A stretch of 10,067 nt of DNA from an uncultured Eubacteriales bacterium (GTDB taxonomy: Bacteria > Bacillota > Clostridia > Oscillospirales > CAG-272), in NCBI GenBank assembly GCA_934477985.1, contig CAKSOR010000063.1, positions 1-10,067 on the forward strand. The letters run 5' to 3'. The notes beneath the pieces were generated by a model that saw nothing but the letters and a program-made list of their open reading frames with translations, made no database searches and had not been told where the DNA came from. A program made the translations under genes and the position numbers. This document shows positions 1 to 5,965 of this stretch, one piece after another. Position 1 is the first letter of the stretch; every line of letters begins with the position of its first letter.

Positions 1-158
1 CGAAAGCCAGAGCGAGAGAACGCCGTATACCATTCGAACTGACAGCCGAGCCGTTTTATTCAGCCTCGAATATAAGTTACCTTGAAGGCATAAAGCGCGA
101 TATTGATTCCGGAAAGGCGCATTTTGCCGAACATGAGCTGTTGGAGGACGATGACTGA
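1..158 (+). CDS. RelB/DinJ-type antitoxin, C-terminal part (5' end outside window)
   Basis: The reading frame enters from the left edge (first full codon at base 3) and ends at a TGA at 156-158, giving 51 visible residues. The visible part contains R-R-I-P-F-E-L, then P-F-Y-S-A-S-N, then Y-L-E-G-I-K-R-D-I-D-S-G-K and an acidic end (E-H-E-L-L-E-D-D-D). This pattern, with FYS-x-x-N before a short amphipathic helix and an acidic tail, is typical of the toxin-binding C-terminus of RelB/DinJ-family antitoxins. The stop overlaps the toxin ATG by one base (TGATG), the usual translational coupling in type II toxin-antitoxin operons. By family knowledge it would neutralise the YoeB toxin by direct binding and, with its N-terminal DNA-binding domain (not visible), repress its own promoter. 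A Phd/YefM antitoxin is the classical YoeB partner, but the visible tail fits RelB/DinJ better. Confidence 0.85.
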   Translation, partial: KARARERRIPFELTAEPFYSASNISYLEGIKRDIDSGKAHFAEHELLEDDD

Positions 159-418
159 TGCCGCTATTCTGGGAAGATCGAGCGTGGGAGGATTATCTTT
201 TCTGGCAAACGCAGGACAAAAAGACACTCAGGAGAATAAACGCGATAATTAATGATGTAAAGCGTAATCCATTCGAAGGAGTAGGAAAGCCTGAGCCGCT
301 GCGCGGGAATATGCAAGGATATTGGAGCCGCCGTATTGATGAATATAACCGGGTCGTTTATTTTCAAAAAGGCGACGTAGTGTATATTGTCGCCTGCCGC
401 GGGCATTATGATAACTGA
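158..418 (+). CDS. yoeB: Txe/YoeB-family mRNA interferase toxin
   Basis: This 86-residue protein is a close match in length and layout to E. coli YoeB (84 aa), a ribosome-dependent endoribonuclease that cuts mRNA in the A site and halts translation. Visible family motifs are W-x-D-Y-L-F-W-Q near residues 10-17, N-P-F-E-G-V-G-K-P-E-P-L at 37-48, G-Y-W-S-R-R-I at 54-60, and the ending A-C-R-G-H-Y at 79-84. The residues known to matter in E. coli YoeB (Glu46, Arg65, His83, Tyr84) fall at the same numbers here, so the toxin looks intact and active. A GGAGG at 143-147 lies 10 nt before the ATG, which overlaps the antitoxin stop. The protein is cytoplasmic, with no signal peptide. It forms a bicistronic module with the upstream antitoxin, and a GH31 gene follows after 14 nt. 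Confidence 0.95.
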   Translation: MPLFWEDRAWEDYLFWQTQDKKTLRRINAIINDVKRNPFEGVGKPEPLRGNMQGYWSRRIDEYNRVVYFQKGDVVYIVACRGHYDN

Positions 419-432
419 CAGGAGGTCAAAAC

Positions 433-2415
433 ATGCAATTTGAAATAAACTCGAACGCCCTCATCGCAAAAAATGGCTGCGAAACTCTCCGCCTTGAACC
501 CTGGGGCAGAAACGCGCTCCGCGTCCGCGCGACGCAGAATCTTGGTTTCACCGGCGAGGTTCGCGCGCTGACCGAAAGAAAGCACGACTCTGACCCGGCT
601 GAAATAAAAATTTCGGACGGCTGCGCCGAGATTGTGAACGGCAAGCTCCGCGCGACGGTAAACCACTCGGGCGTGCTCAGCTTTTTCAGGGACGGCAAGC
701 TGATTTTGCGCGAATATTACCGCAATTACGGCGGCACGATCAGCCGCGAGAGCCGCTGCCTCAAGATAATCTCGCGCGAATTCAAGGGGCTTGCGGGCGA
801 CGATTGGAAGCTGACCGTCAGATTTGAGTCGGACGACGGCGAAAAGCTCTTCGGAATGGGGCAGTACCAGCAGCCGTATCTCGACCTCAAGGGCTGCGTG
901 CTCGAGCTCGCTCAGCGCAACTCTCAGGTGACAATTCCGTTTGTGGTTTCGTCGCTCGGATATGGATTTCTGTGGAATAATCCCGCGGTCGGAAGCGCGT
1001 CGTTCGGCAAGAACATGACCGAGTGGAAGGCGCTCGATACGGCTGAAATGGACTACTGGCTGACCGCAGACGACTCGCCTGCCGCGATTCTCGCGAATTT
1101 CACCGCCGAGGTCGGGCGTACTCCGCTTATCGACGAGAAGCTCCTTGGGCTCTGGCAGTGCAAGTTACGCTACCGCACGCAGGATGAAGTGCTGGCTGTC
1201 GCGCGCAAATACCGTGAGCTCGGCATCCCGCTTTCGGTGATAGTGATAGATTTCTTCCACTGGATATATCAGGGTTCGTGGAGATTCGACGAAAAATACT
1301 GGCATGACGTAAAGGCGATGACCGACGAACTGCATTCGATGCGAATCAAGGTGATGGTCTCGGTCTGGCCGAGCGTCGACAAGAAGTCCGAAAATTTCTG
1401 GGCAATGCAGTCGATGGGGCTTTTGGAGCGCACCGAACGCGGCGCGAATCAGACCTACGATTATCAGGGCGACTGCCTGACTGTCGACATGTTCCGACCC
1501 GAAGCACGTGGATTTCTGTGGAATATTTGCAAGAAGAACTACCGTGACCTCGGAATCGATTACTTCTGGCTCGACAATTCCGAGCCGGATTACGCGGTCT
1601 ACGACTACGAAAACTACCGCTTCTGCACCGGTCCCGCGCTGAAGGTCGGCAACGAGTACCCGAAACTGTGCGCCAAGGCGTTCTTCGACGGCATGAAAGC
1701 CGAGGGCGAAGAGGGCTTTGTCAGCCTGATCCGCAGCGGATGGGTCGGCTCGCAGAAGTATTCGGCGCTGCTTTGGTCGGGCGACGTGCCGAGCACCTTT
1801 GAGGCGTTCCGCGACCAGCTTTCAGCCGGGCTGAATATGGGGCTTGCCGGAATTCCGCTCTGGACGACCGACATAGGCGGCTTCATGACCGACGACGTCA
1901 GCGACCCGGATTTCCGCGAATTGCTCGTCAGATGGTATGAGTTTGCGGTCTTCACGCCCTTCCTCAGAATGCACGGCGACCGCGGACCGCACAATATCCC
2001 GCCGCTTGACGACCGGGATTTCGGCGGAGGATATCTGTACACCGGTCAGCCGAACGAGCTCTGGAGCTATGGAGAGGAAATTTATGGAATATTCAGGAAA
2101 TATCTGGATATTCGCCATGAACTCATTCCGTACATAAACAGTCTGATCGCCGAGTCGCACGAAAACGGTTCGCCGCTGATGCGGACTATGTTCTACGAGT
2201 TCCCGGACGAGCCCGAGGCTTGGGAGATTTCGGATCAGTTCATGTTCGGCGGAAAGTATCTTGTCGCGCCGGTGCTTGAGCTTGGCGCGCGCGAGCGTGA
2301 GGTCTGGCTGCCGAAGGGCAGGTGGAAGCGCGGCGATGAGATCGTCGACGGCGGGCGGAGGATAAAAGCCGCCGCGCCGCTCGATGAAATGCCGGTGTTT
2401 GAGCGTGTGAACTGA
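433..2415 (+). CDS. Glycoside hydrolase family 31 alpha-glycosidase (possibly alpha-xylosidase)
   Basis: This 660-residue cytoplasmic protein (no signal peptide) is a retaining alpha-glycosidase of family GH31. Order of parts: an N-terminal beta-sandwich to about residue 225 with L-F-G-M-G-Q at 139-144; a (beta/alpha)8 barrel from about 235 to 565; and a C-terminal beta domain ending with the L-V-A-P-V and W-L-P-K-G signatures near 610-630. Probable catalytic residues are the nucleophile Asp381 in F-W-L-D-N-S-E-P-D and the acid/base Asp451 in L-L-W-S-G-D. His514 in R-M-H-G-D and Asp273 in V-I-D-F-F-H-W probably line the -1 subsite. The D-F-F-H-W type of motif recalls bacterial GH31 enzymes annotated as alpha-xylosidases, but alpha-glucosidase or another specificity is possible. 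The start is set by AGGAGGT at 420-426, 6 nt before the ATG. No transporter or other sugar gene is visible beside it, so its substrate cannot be read from context. Confidence 0.92.
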   Translation: MQFEINSNALIAKNGCETLRLEPWGRNALRVRATQNLGFTGEVRALTERKHDSDPAEIKISDGCAEIVNGKLRATVNHSGVLSFFRDGKLILREYYRNYGGTISRESRCLKIISREFKGLAGDDWKLTVRFESDDGEKLFGMGQYQQPYLDLKGCVLELAQRNSQVTIPFVVSSLGYGFLWNNPAVGSASFGKNMTEWKALDTAEMDYWLTADDSPAAILANFTAEVGRTPLIDEKLLGLWQCKLRYRTQDEVLAVARKYRELGIPLSVIVIDFFHWIYQGSWRFDEKYWHDVKAMTDELHSMRIKVMVSVWPSVDKKSENFWAMQSMGLLERTERGANQTYDYQGDCLTVDMFRPEARGFLWNICKKNYRDLGIDYFWLDNSEPDYAVYDYENYRFCTGPALKVGNEYPKLCAKAFFDGMKAEGEEGFVSLIRSGWVGSQKYSALLWSGDVPSTFEAFRDQLSAGLNMGLAGIPLWTTDIGGFMTDDVSDPDFRELLVRWYEFAVFTPFLRMHGDRGPHNIPPLDDRDFGGGYLYTGQPNELWSYGEEIYGIFRKYLDIRHELIPYINSLIAESHENGSPLMRTMFYEFPDEPEAWEISDQFMFGGKYLVAPVLELGAREREVWLPKGRWKRGDEIVDGGRRIKAAAPLDEMPVFERVN

Positions 2416-2445
2416 TGGCTGCGTTCCGATGTTGCCCGGAATTTT

Positions 2446-2474
2446 AAAAAAAGCATCCGTTTTGGCGGATGCTT
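2446..2474 (-). terminator. Rho-independent terminator shared by convergent genes
   Basis: A 9-bp perfect stem (AAGCATCCG at 2451-2459 with CGGATGCTT at 2466-2474) encloses a 6-nt loop. On the minus strand the stem is followed by seven T residues (A run at 2446-2452, partly in the stem), giving a strong terminator 7 nt past the stop of the minus-strand orphan gene. On the plus strand the following CTCATTTT is a weaker U tract, so it may also stop GH31 transcripts, 35 nt past that stop. Confidence 0.9.
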
Positions 2475-2481
2475 CTCATTT

Positions 2482-3279
2482 TCAGCCCTTCCCGAACAGC
2501 TTTGCGAAGAACGAGACCTTCGCTTTGAATTTCGGCGCGAGCGCGAGCGCTTTCGATCCGAGCCCGGCGGGCACTTCCTCGCCGCGCGTCATCGGCTCGA
2601 GCTTCTTTATCTCGGCGGTTGTGAAGGTCTGCGCGAGCTTGGTTTTCAGCGCTTCATACGCGCCCGGGTCGCTCGCTACCTTCGCGTTCTTCGGCGCTGA
2701 CTCAAGCGCGGTCTTCTCGGCGGTTTTCATTAAATAGTCGGCGACCGATTTCAGCTCCTTCGAGTTCAGTTTCGTCGTGTACGCCGGGTTCTGCTCGTCA
2801 AATTCGGTCAATTCGGCGACATAATCGCGGCTCATCGACTCGGCGTCGAGTCTGCCGTTGCCAGCCGCGACCTTTTTGAAGAGCTCGCCGATCAGCTTTT
2901 CGGCGAAAATATCCTCCGGCTCGGTCTCGGAATAGTCCTTGTCGATCTCGTAAAGCAGGCAGCTCTCGAGCGTCAGATCACGCTTTACCTTGCCGAAGAG
3001 CGAGACCAGCGCGCTTTGGACGTTTTTCGCACAGACCGGTCCGACCATGTAGGAGTTCTCGACGCACACGCCCTTGTCATTCATGTAGAACGAACTGCCC
3101 GAAGCCGTAACGACACAGATCCGCCCTGAATCCGGAGAACCGGGAAGGCAGACGGGATCGACCTCCGTGCGTCCCTCGCCGGGAGCCGTGAAGAATCCGT
3201 CGACGCGGCGCTGCTTCTCGTAGCCGATTTCGGTGTAGACCTCGTGCTCGCTTTCGGAGACGTAGAGTTTTGTGGACAT
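2482..3279 (-). CDS. Hypothetical protein, 265 aa, downstream of guaB
   Basis: I do not recognise this protein. It has 265 residues, no signal peptide and no obvious membrane segment. The first 85 or so residues look beta-rich and hold four of the visible cysteines (44, 55, 72, 83). The rest looks helical and charged, including E-D-I-F-A-E-K-L-I-G-E-L-F-K-K-V near 122-137 and a lysine-rich, alanine-rich stretch at about 170-215. It ends in a basic, amphipathic tail (F-K-A-K-V-S-F-F-A-K-L-F-G-K-G). The start was chosen at 3279 because AAAGGA (minus strand) lies 11 nt upstream; another in-frame ATG at 3291 touches that same AAAGGA and leaves no spacing. The open frame reaches upstream to 3735, but that part is antisense to guaB. 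Codon choice resembles the neighbours, and a strong terminator follows, so it is probably a real gene. It shares orientation with guaB but is separated from it by a hairpin terminator. Confidence 0.75.
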   Translation of the reverse strand: MSTKLYVSESEHEVYTEIGYEKQRRVDGFFTAPGEGRTEVDPVCLPGSPDSGRICVVTASGSSFYMNDKGVCVENSYMVGPVCAKNVQSALVSLFGKVKRDLTLESCLLYEIDKDYSETEPEDIFAEKLIGELFKKVAAGNGRLDAESMSRDYVAELTEFDEQNPAYTTKLNSKELKSVADYLMKTAEKTALESAPKNAKVASDPGAYEALKTKLAQTFTTAEIKKLEPMTRGEEVPAGLGSKALALAPKFKAKVSFFAKLFGKG

Positions 3280-3297
3280 TTGTAACTTCATCCTTTC
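3268..3297 (-). promoter_or_regulatory. Ribosome binding site deciding the start of the orphan gene
   Basis: On the minus strand AAAGGA (3291-3296) precedes two in-frame ATGs. The one at 3291-3289 overlaps the last base of the site and cannot use it; the one at 3279-3277 is 11 nt away. The second is therefore preferred, although the spacing is slightly long. Confidence 0.55.
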
Positions 3298-3308
3298 AGA
3301 ATCATTCG

Positions 3309-3331
3309 AAAAATCCCCGGCGAACCGGGGA
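3309..3331 (-). terminator. Rho-independent terminator of guaB, UUCG loop
   Basis: On the minus strand a 7-bp GC-rich stem (TCCCCGG / CCGGGGA, bases 3314-3320 with 3325-3331) closes a TTCG tetraloop and runs directly into five T residues (3309-3313). It lies about 37 nt past the guaB stop. It also lies only about 30 nt upstream of the next start codon on the same strand, so it separates guaB from the orphan gene. Confidence 0.92.
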
Positions 3332-3367
3332 AGAGAGGTTGTGAACCGACTTTTCTGAGCGAAAAGA

Positions 3368-4849
3368 TTACAGATTGGTCTGTACCGAGTAGTTGGGAGC
3401 TTCCTTGGTGATGTTGATGTCGTGGGGGTGAGACTCGCGCAGACCGGCGCCGGTGATGCGGACAAACTGACCGCGCTCCTGGAGCTCGGCGATCGTCGGA
3501 GTTCCGCAGTAGCCCATGCCCGAGCGGATACCGCCGATGAGCTGGAAAACGGTCTCGGAGAGCGGTCCCTTGTAGGGAACGCGTCCCTCGACGCCTTCGG
3601 GAACGAGTTTGCGCGCGTTCTCCTGGAAATATCTGTCCTTCGAGCCCTTTTCCATCGCGGCGAGCGAGCCCATTCCGCGGTAGACCTTGAACGAACGTCC
3701 CTGATAGATCTCAGTCGTTCCGGGCGACTCCTCACAGCCAGCGAAGAGCGAGCCGATCATGATGACCGAAGCGCCTGCCGCGAGCGCCTTTACGATGTCT
3801 CCCGAGTACTTGATTCCGCCGTCGGCGATTGCCGGGATGCCCAGCTCAGCCGCCGCGCAGGCAGCGTCGTAGATCGCCGTGACCTGCGGAACGCCGATTC
3901 CGGCGACGACACGCGTGGTGCAGATCGAACCCGGTCCGATTCCGACCTTGACAGCGTCCGCGCCAGCCTTGATGAGGTCGCGAGCGGCTTCTGCGGTCGC
4001 GATGTTGCCCGCGATTACCTGTGCCTCCGGGTACGCCGACTTTACCTTGTCAACGCAAGCCATGATGTTCTTCGAGTGACCGTGCGCCGAGTCGAGCACG
4101 AGGAAATCCGCTCCGACCGACAGAAGAGCCTTAGCGCGGTCGAGTACGTCGGCGGTGACTCCGATAGCCGCGCCGCAGAGCAGGCGACCGTTTTTGTCCT
4201 TGCAGGAGTGCGGGTACTTCGTAGCCTTCTCGATATCCTTTATAGTGATGAGTCCGCGCAGGATGAAGCGGTCGTCGACGATCGGGAGCTTCTCAATCTT
4301 GTGCTTTCTGAGGATTTCCTGAGCCTCGGCGAGGGTTGTTCCGACCGGGGCGGTGACCAGTCCGTCCTTCGTCATGACTTCCTTTATCTTCATCTGATGA
4401 TTGTCGAGGAATCTCATGTCGCGGTTCGTGATAATACCGACAAGACGGCGCTCCTCGTCACAGATCGGCACGCCCGAGATCTTGTACTTGCCCATCAGCT
4501 CGTCCGCTTCGTAGACATAGTTGTCAGGCGAGAGGAAGAATGGGTTGACGATGACACCGTTCTCGGAACGCTTGACGCGCTCGACCTCATCGACCTGGCG
4601 CTCGATCGGCATGTTCTTGTGGATGACGCCAACGCCGCCCTCACGCGCCATAGCGATTGCCAGGCGCGACTCGGTGACGGTGTCCATCGCTGCGCTCATC
4701 AGCGGGATGTTGAGCTTGATGGACTTGGTGAGCTGGGTCTCAAGGCTTACCATGTTGGGCGTCACGTCGCTCTTCGCGGGGATGAGCAGCACGTCGTCGA
4801 AGGTAAGACCTTCCTTCAGGAACTTCTCGGACTGGTTCGGATTCACCAT
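3368..4849 (-). CDS. guaB: IMP dehydrogenase
   Basis: This 493-residue enzyme oxidises IMP to XMP with NAD+, the committed step of guanine nucleotide synthesis, in the cytoplasm. The N-terminus L-T-F-D-D-V-L-L-I-P at 15-24 is the family signature. Two CBS domains are inserted at about 95-210 (I-S-G-V-P-I near 124-129 and I-E-K-L-P-I near 185-190). The catalytic cysteine is Cys310 in G-P-G-S-I-C-T-T-R. Other visible elements are V-L-D-S-A-H-G-H at 251-258, the phosphate-binding I-A-D-G-G-I at 341-346, Y-R-G-M-G-S at 390-395 and the mobile flap E-G-R-V-P-Y-K-G at 421-428. Length is normal for bacteria and nothing is missing. AAAGGAG on the minus strand lies 8 nt before the ATG. A full-consensus promoter lies about 55 nt upstream of the ATG. 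No purine riboswitch is visible in the roughly 47-nt leader. Confidence 0.98.
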   Translation of the reverse strand: MVNPNQSEKFLKEGLTFDDVLLIPAKSDVTPNMVSLETQLTKSIKLNIPLMSAAMDTVTESRLAIAMAREGGVGVIHKNMPIERQVDEVERVKRSENGVIVNPFFLSPDNYVYEADELMGKYKISGVPICDEERRLVGIITNRDMRFLDNHQMKIKEVMTKDGLVTAPVGTTLAEAQEILRKHKIEKLPIVDDRFILRGLITIKDIEKATKYPHSCKDKNGRLLCGAAIGVTADVLDRAKALLSVGADFLVLDSAHGHSKNIMACVDKVKSAYPEAQVIAGNIATAEAARDLIKAGADAVKVGIGPGSICTTRVVAGIGVPQVTAIYDAACAAAELGIPAIADGGIKYSGDIVKALAAGASVIMIGSLFAGCEESPGTTEIYQGRSFKVYRGMGSLAAMEKGSKDRYFQENARKLVPEGVEGRVPYKGPLSETVFQLIGGIRSGMGYCGTPTIAELQERGQFVRITGAGLRESHPHDINITKEAPNYSVQTNL

Positions 4850-4902
4850 AGATAATTCTCCTTTACAAATTACTTTGGAATTGCGTAAATGTGTTATCTA
4901 TA

Positions 4903-4931
4903 ATTATACCTCAAAATCTTCGAATTGTCAA
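4903..4931 (-). promoter_or_regulatory. Sigma-A promoter of guaB (perfect consensus)
   Basis: Read on the minus strand, TTGACA (4926-4931) and TATAAT (4903-4908) are separated by exactly 17 bp. Both hexamers match the housekeeping consensus at every position. The predicted start of transcription is near 4896, giving a leader of about 47 nt before the guaB ATG, too short for a known purine riboswitch plus an expression platform. Confidence 0.92.
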
Positions 4932-4958
4932 GACGTAAGACTTCAGCATCTTCAACAT

Positions 4959-5000
4959 TTTTTGCCCGCTGTTTTTGTGAATTACGCCAATAGGCAAAAA
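4959..5000. repeat. Inverted repeat in the guaB/isomerase divergent gap
   Basis: TTTTTGCC at 4959-4966 is the exact reverse complement of GGCAAAAA at 4993-5000, with 26 bp between. It lies upstream of both divergent promoters, in non-coding sequence. The role is unknown: it could be a regulator site or chance in AT-rich DNA. Confidence 0.35.
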
Positions 5001-5041
5001 TGCTAAGTTGTTGCCGAAATCGCTAATTCAGGAAAAAACGC

Positions 5042-5070
5042 TTGATTATTTCGCCGTGATGTGGTATAAT
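5042..5070 (+). promoter_or_regulatory. Sigma-A promoter of the TIM-barrel isomerase gene
   Basis: TTGATT (5042-5047) and TATAAT (5065-5070) are 17 bp apart, and a TG at 5062-5063 one base before the -10 box forms an extended -10 element. The predicted start of transcription is near 5077, about 41 nt before the ATG. Confidence 0.85.
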
Positions 5071-5082
5071 TGAAGCATCAAA

Positions 5083-5094
5083 GCGACATGTCGC
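5083..5094. promoter_or_regulatory. Perfect 12-bp palindrome, candidate operator
   Basis: GCGACATGTCGC is a perfect palindrome placed just after the predicted transcription start and before the ribosome binding site of the isomerase gene. This position is typical of a repressor operator. The regulator is not in the window, and the function is inferred from position and symmetry only. Confidence 0.4.
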
Positions 5095-5117
5095 GAAAAA
5101 TATCAAGAGGTAAAAAA

Positions 5118-5906
5118 ATGAAATTTGCTTGCTGCATCGGTCTTGAGTCGCTCGCAAGACTCGAGATCCTTAAAAAACACGGCTACGAAGCCTACGAGAC
5201 CGGTTTCTCGGCGCTCACCAACGCGCCGGACGAGAAGATCGCCGCGCTCGCCGAAAAGTCGCGCGAGCTCGGCATGCACTGCGTATCGCACAACGGAATG
5301 TTCCCCGGCGACATCGGGCTTCTCTCTGGCAGGGAGGTCTACTCGAAGGTCGACGAGTACCTCGACAAGACTTTCGAGAAGGCAAAGCCGCTCGGCTCTC
5401 CGATCATCGTCCTCGGCAGCGGAAAGGCGCGCGAGATTCCCGAGGGAATGTCGACAGATGAGGCAAAAGAGCGCTTCGAGGCTTTGCTCTCGGATGTCAT
5501 CGCCCCCAGCGCGAAGCGCCACGGCGTGACTATCGCGATTGAGGAGCTCCGCCGCGAGGAGTGCAACTTCATCAACAACTGCCGCGAGGCGATGGAGATC
5601 ATCCGCGACGTCAACAAGCCCGAGATTCAGCTGCTCATTGACTACTACCACTCGATGCTCGGCGGCGACAAGCTCCCTGAGCTCGCAAGCTACGGCAGCG
5701 CGATAAGGCACGTACATATCGCGAGCCCGAAGAACGCGCGTAAGTTCCCGAACATCGACGATGTCGGCGACTGCCGCGGATTCTTCGCGGCGCTCAAGCT
5801 GGCTGGCTACGACGGGGCGATCTCGCTCGAGGGCAGCGACGGCGGCAACTTCGAGTCGGCTATCGCCGAGGCGATCAAGGTCATGAAAGAGGCTATGCTC
5901 GGCTGA
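5118..5906 (+). CDS. Xylose isomerase-like TIM-barrel protein (sugar phosphate isomerase/epimerase family)
   Basis: This 262-residue cytoplasmic protein belongs to the xylose isomerase-like/AP endonuclease 2 TIM-barrel superfamily, whose members mostly isomerise or epimerise sugars or related polyols with a divalent metal. Candidate metal ligands sit where the fold expects them: Glu142 or Glu143 in I-A-I-E-E-L, Asp175 and His178 in L-I-D-Y-Y-H, His198 or His200 in R-H-V-H-I, and Glu238 in I-S-L-E-G. The N-terminal part has Y-E-A-Y-E-T-G-F at 24-31 and V-S-H-N-G at 56-60, also usual for the family. AAGAGG at 5105-5110, 7 nt upstream, fixes the ATG at 5118; an earlier in-frame ATG at 5088 lies inside the leader palindrome and lacks such a site. 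The gene appears monocistronic, with its own promoter and a following hairpin. The substrate cannot be told from sequence. Confidence 0.88.
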   Translation: MKFACCIGLESLARLEILKKHGYEAYETGFSALTNAPDEKIAALAEKSRELGMHCVSHNGMFPGDIGLLSGREVYSKVDEYLDKTFEKAKPLGSPIIVLGSGKAREIPEGMSTDEAKERFEALLSDVIAPSAKRHGVTIAIEELRREECNFINNCREAMEIIRDVNKPEIQLLIDYYHSMLGGDKLPELASYGSAIRHVHIASPKNARKFPNIDDVGDCRGFFAALKLAGYDGAISLEGSDGGNFESAIAEAIKVMKEAMLG

Positions 5907-5919
5907 GAGACGCCCTGAT

Positions 5920-5957
5920 AAAAATTCCGCTCCGGAAGGGAATTCCCCTCCGGAGCG
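5920..5957 (-). terminator. Hairpin terminator between convergent isomerase and CARF genes
   Basis: A 9-bp perfect stem (CGCTCCGGA at 5928-5936 with TCCGGAGCG at 5949-5957) continues inward through one A/C mismatch into GGG-AATT-CCC. On the minus strand it is followed by GAA and then five T residues (5920-5924), giving a strong terminator just past the CARF gene stop. On the plus strand only a weak U-rich stretch (CTCTTGATT) follows, so termination of the isomerase gene may be less complete. Confidence 0.88.
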
Positions 5958-5965
5958 CTCTTGAT

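Noticed and set aside
3280..3735. N-terminal extension of the minus-strand orphan frame into guaB
   Set aside because: The added residues are Arg/Ser-rich and come from an out-of-frame reading of guaB and its terminator. A ribosome binding site supports the start at 3279.
3422..4855. A 477-codon plus-strand open frame lying opposite guaB
   Set aside because: It is the antisense shadow of a clear IMP dehydrogenase. Its translation is rich in Arg, Asp, Leu and Val from complementary GC-rich codons and shows no family motif.
4850..4902. Purine riboswitch in the guaB leader
   Set aside because: The predicted leader is only about 47 nt, and no three-way junction core is visible.
5070..5117. Earlier starts (TTG at 5070, ATG at 5088) for the isomerase gene
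   Set aside because: 5070 is inside the -10 box, and 5088 is inside the palindrome without a ribosome binding site. AAGAGG fits the ATG at 5118.
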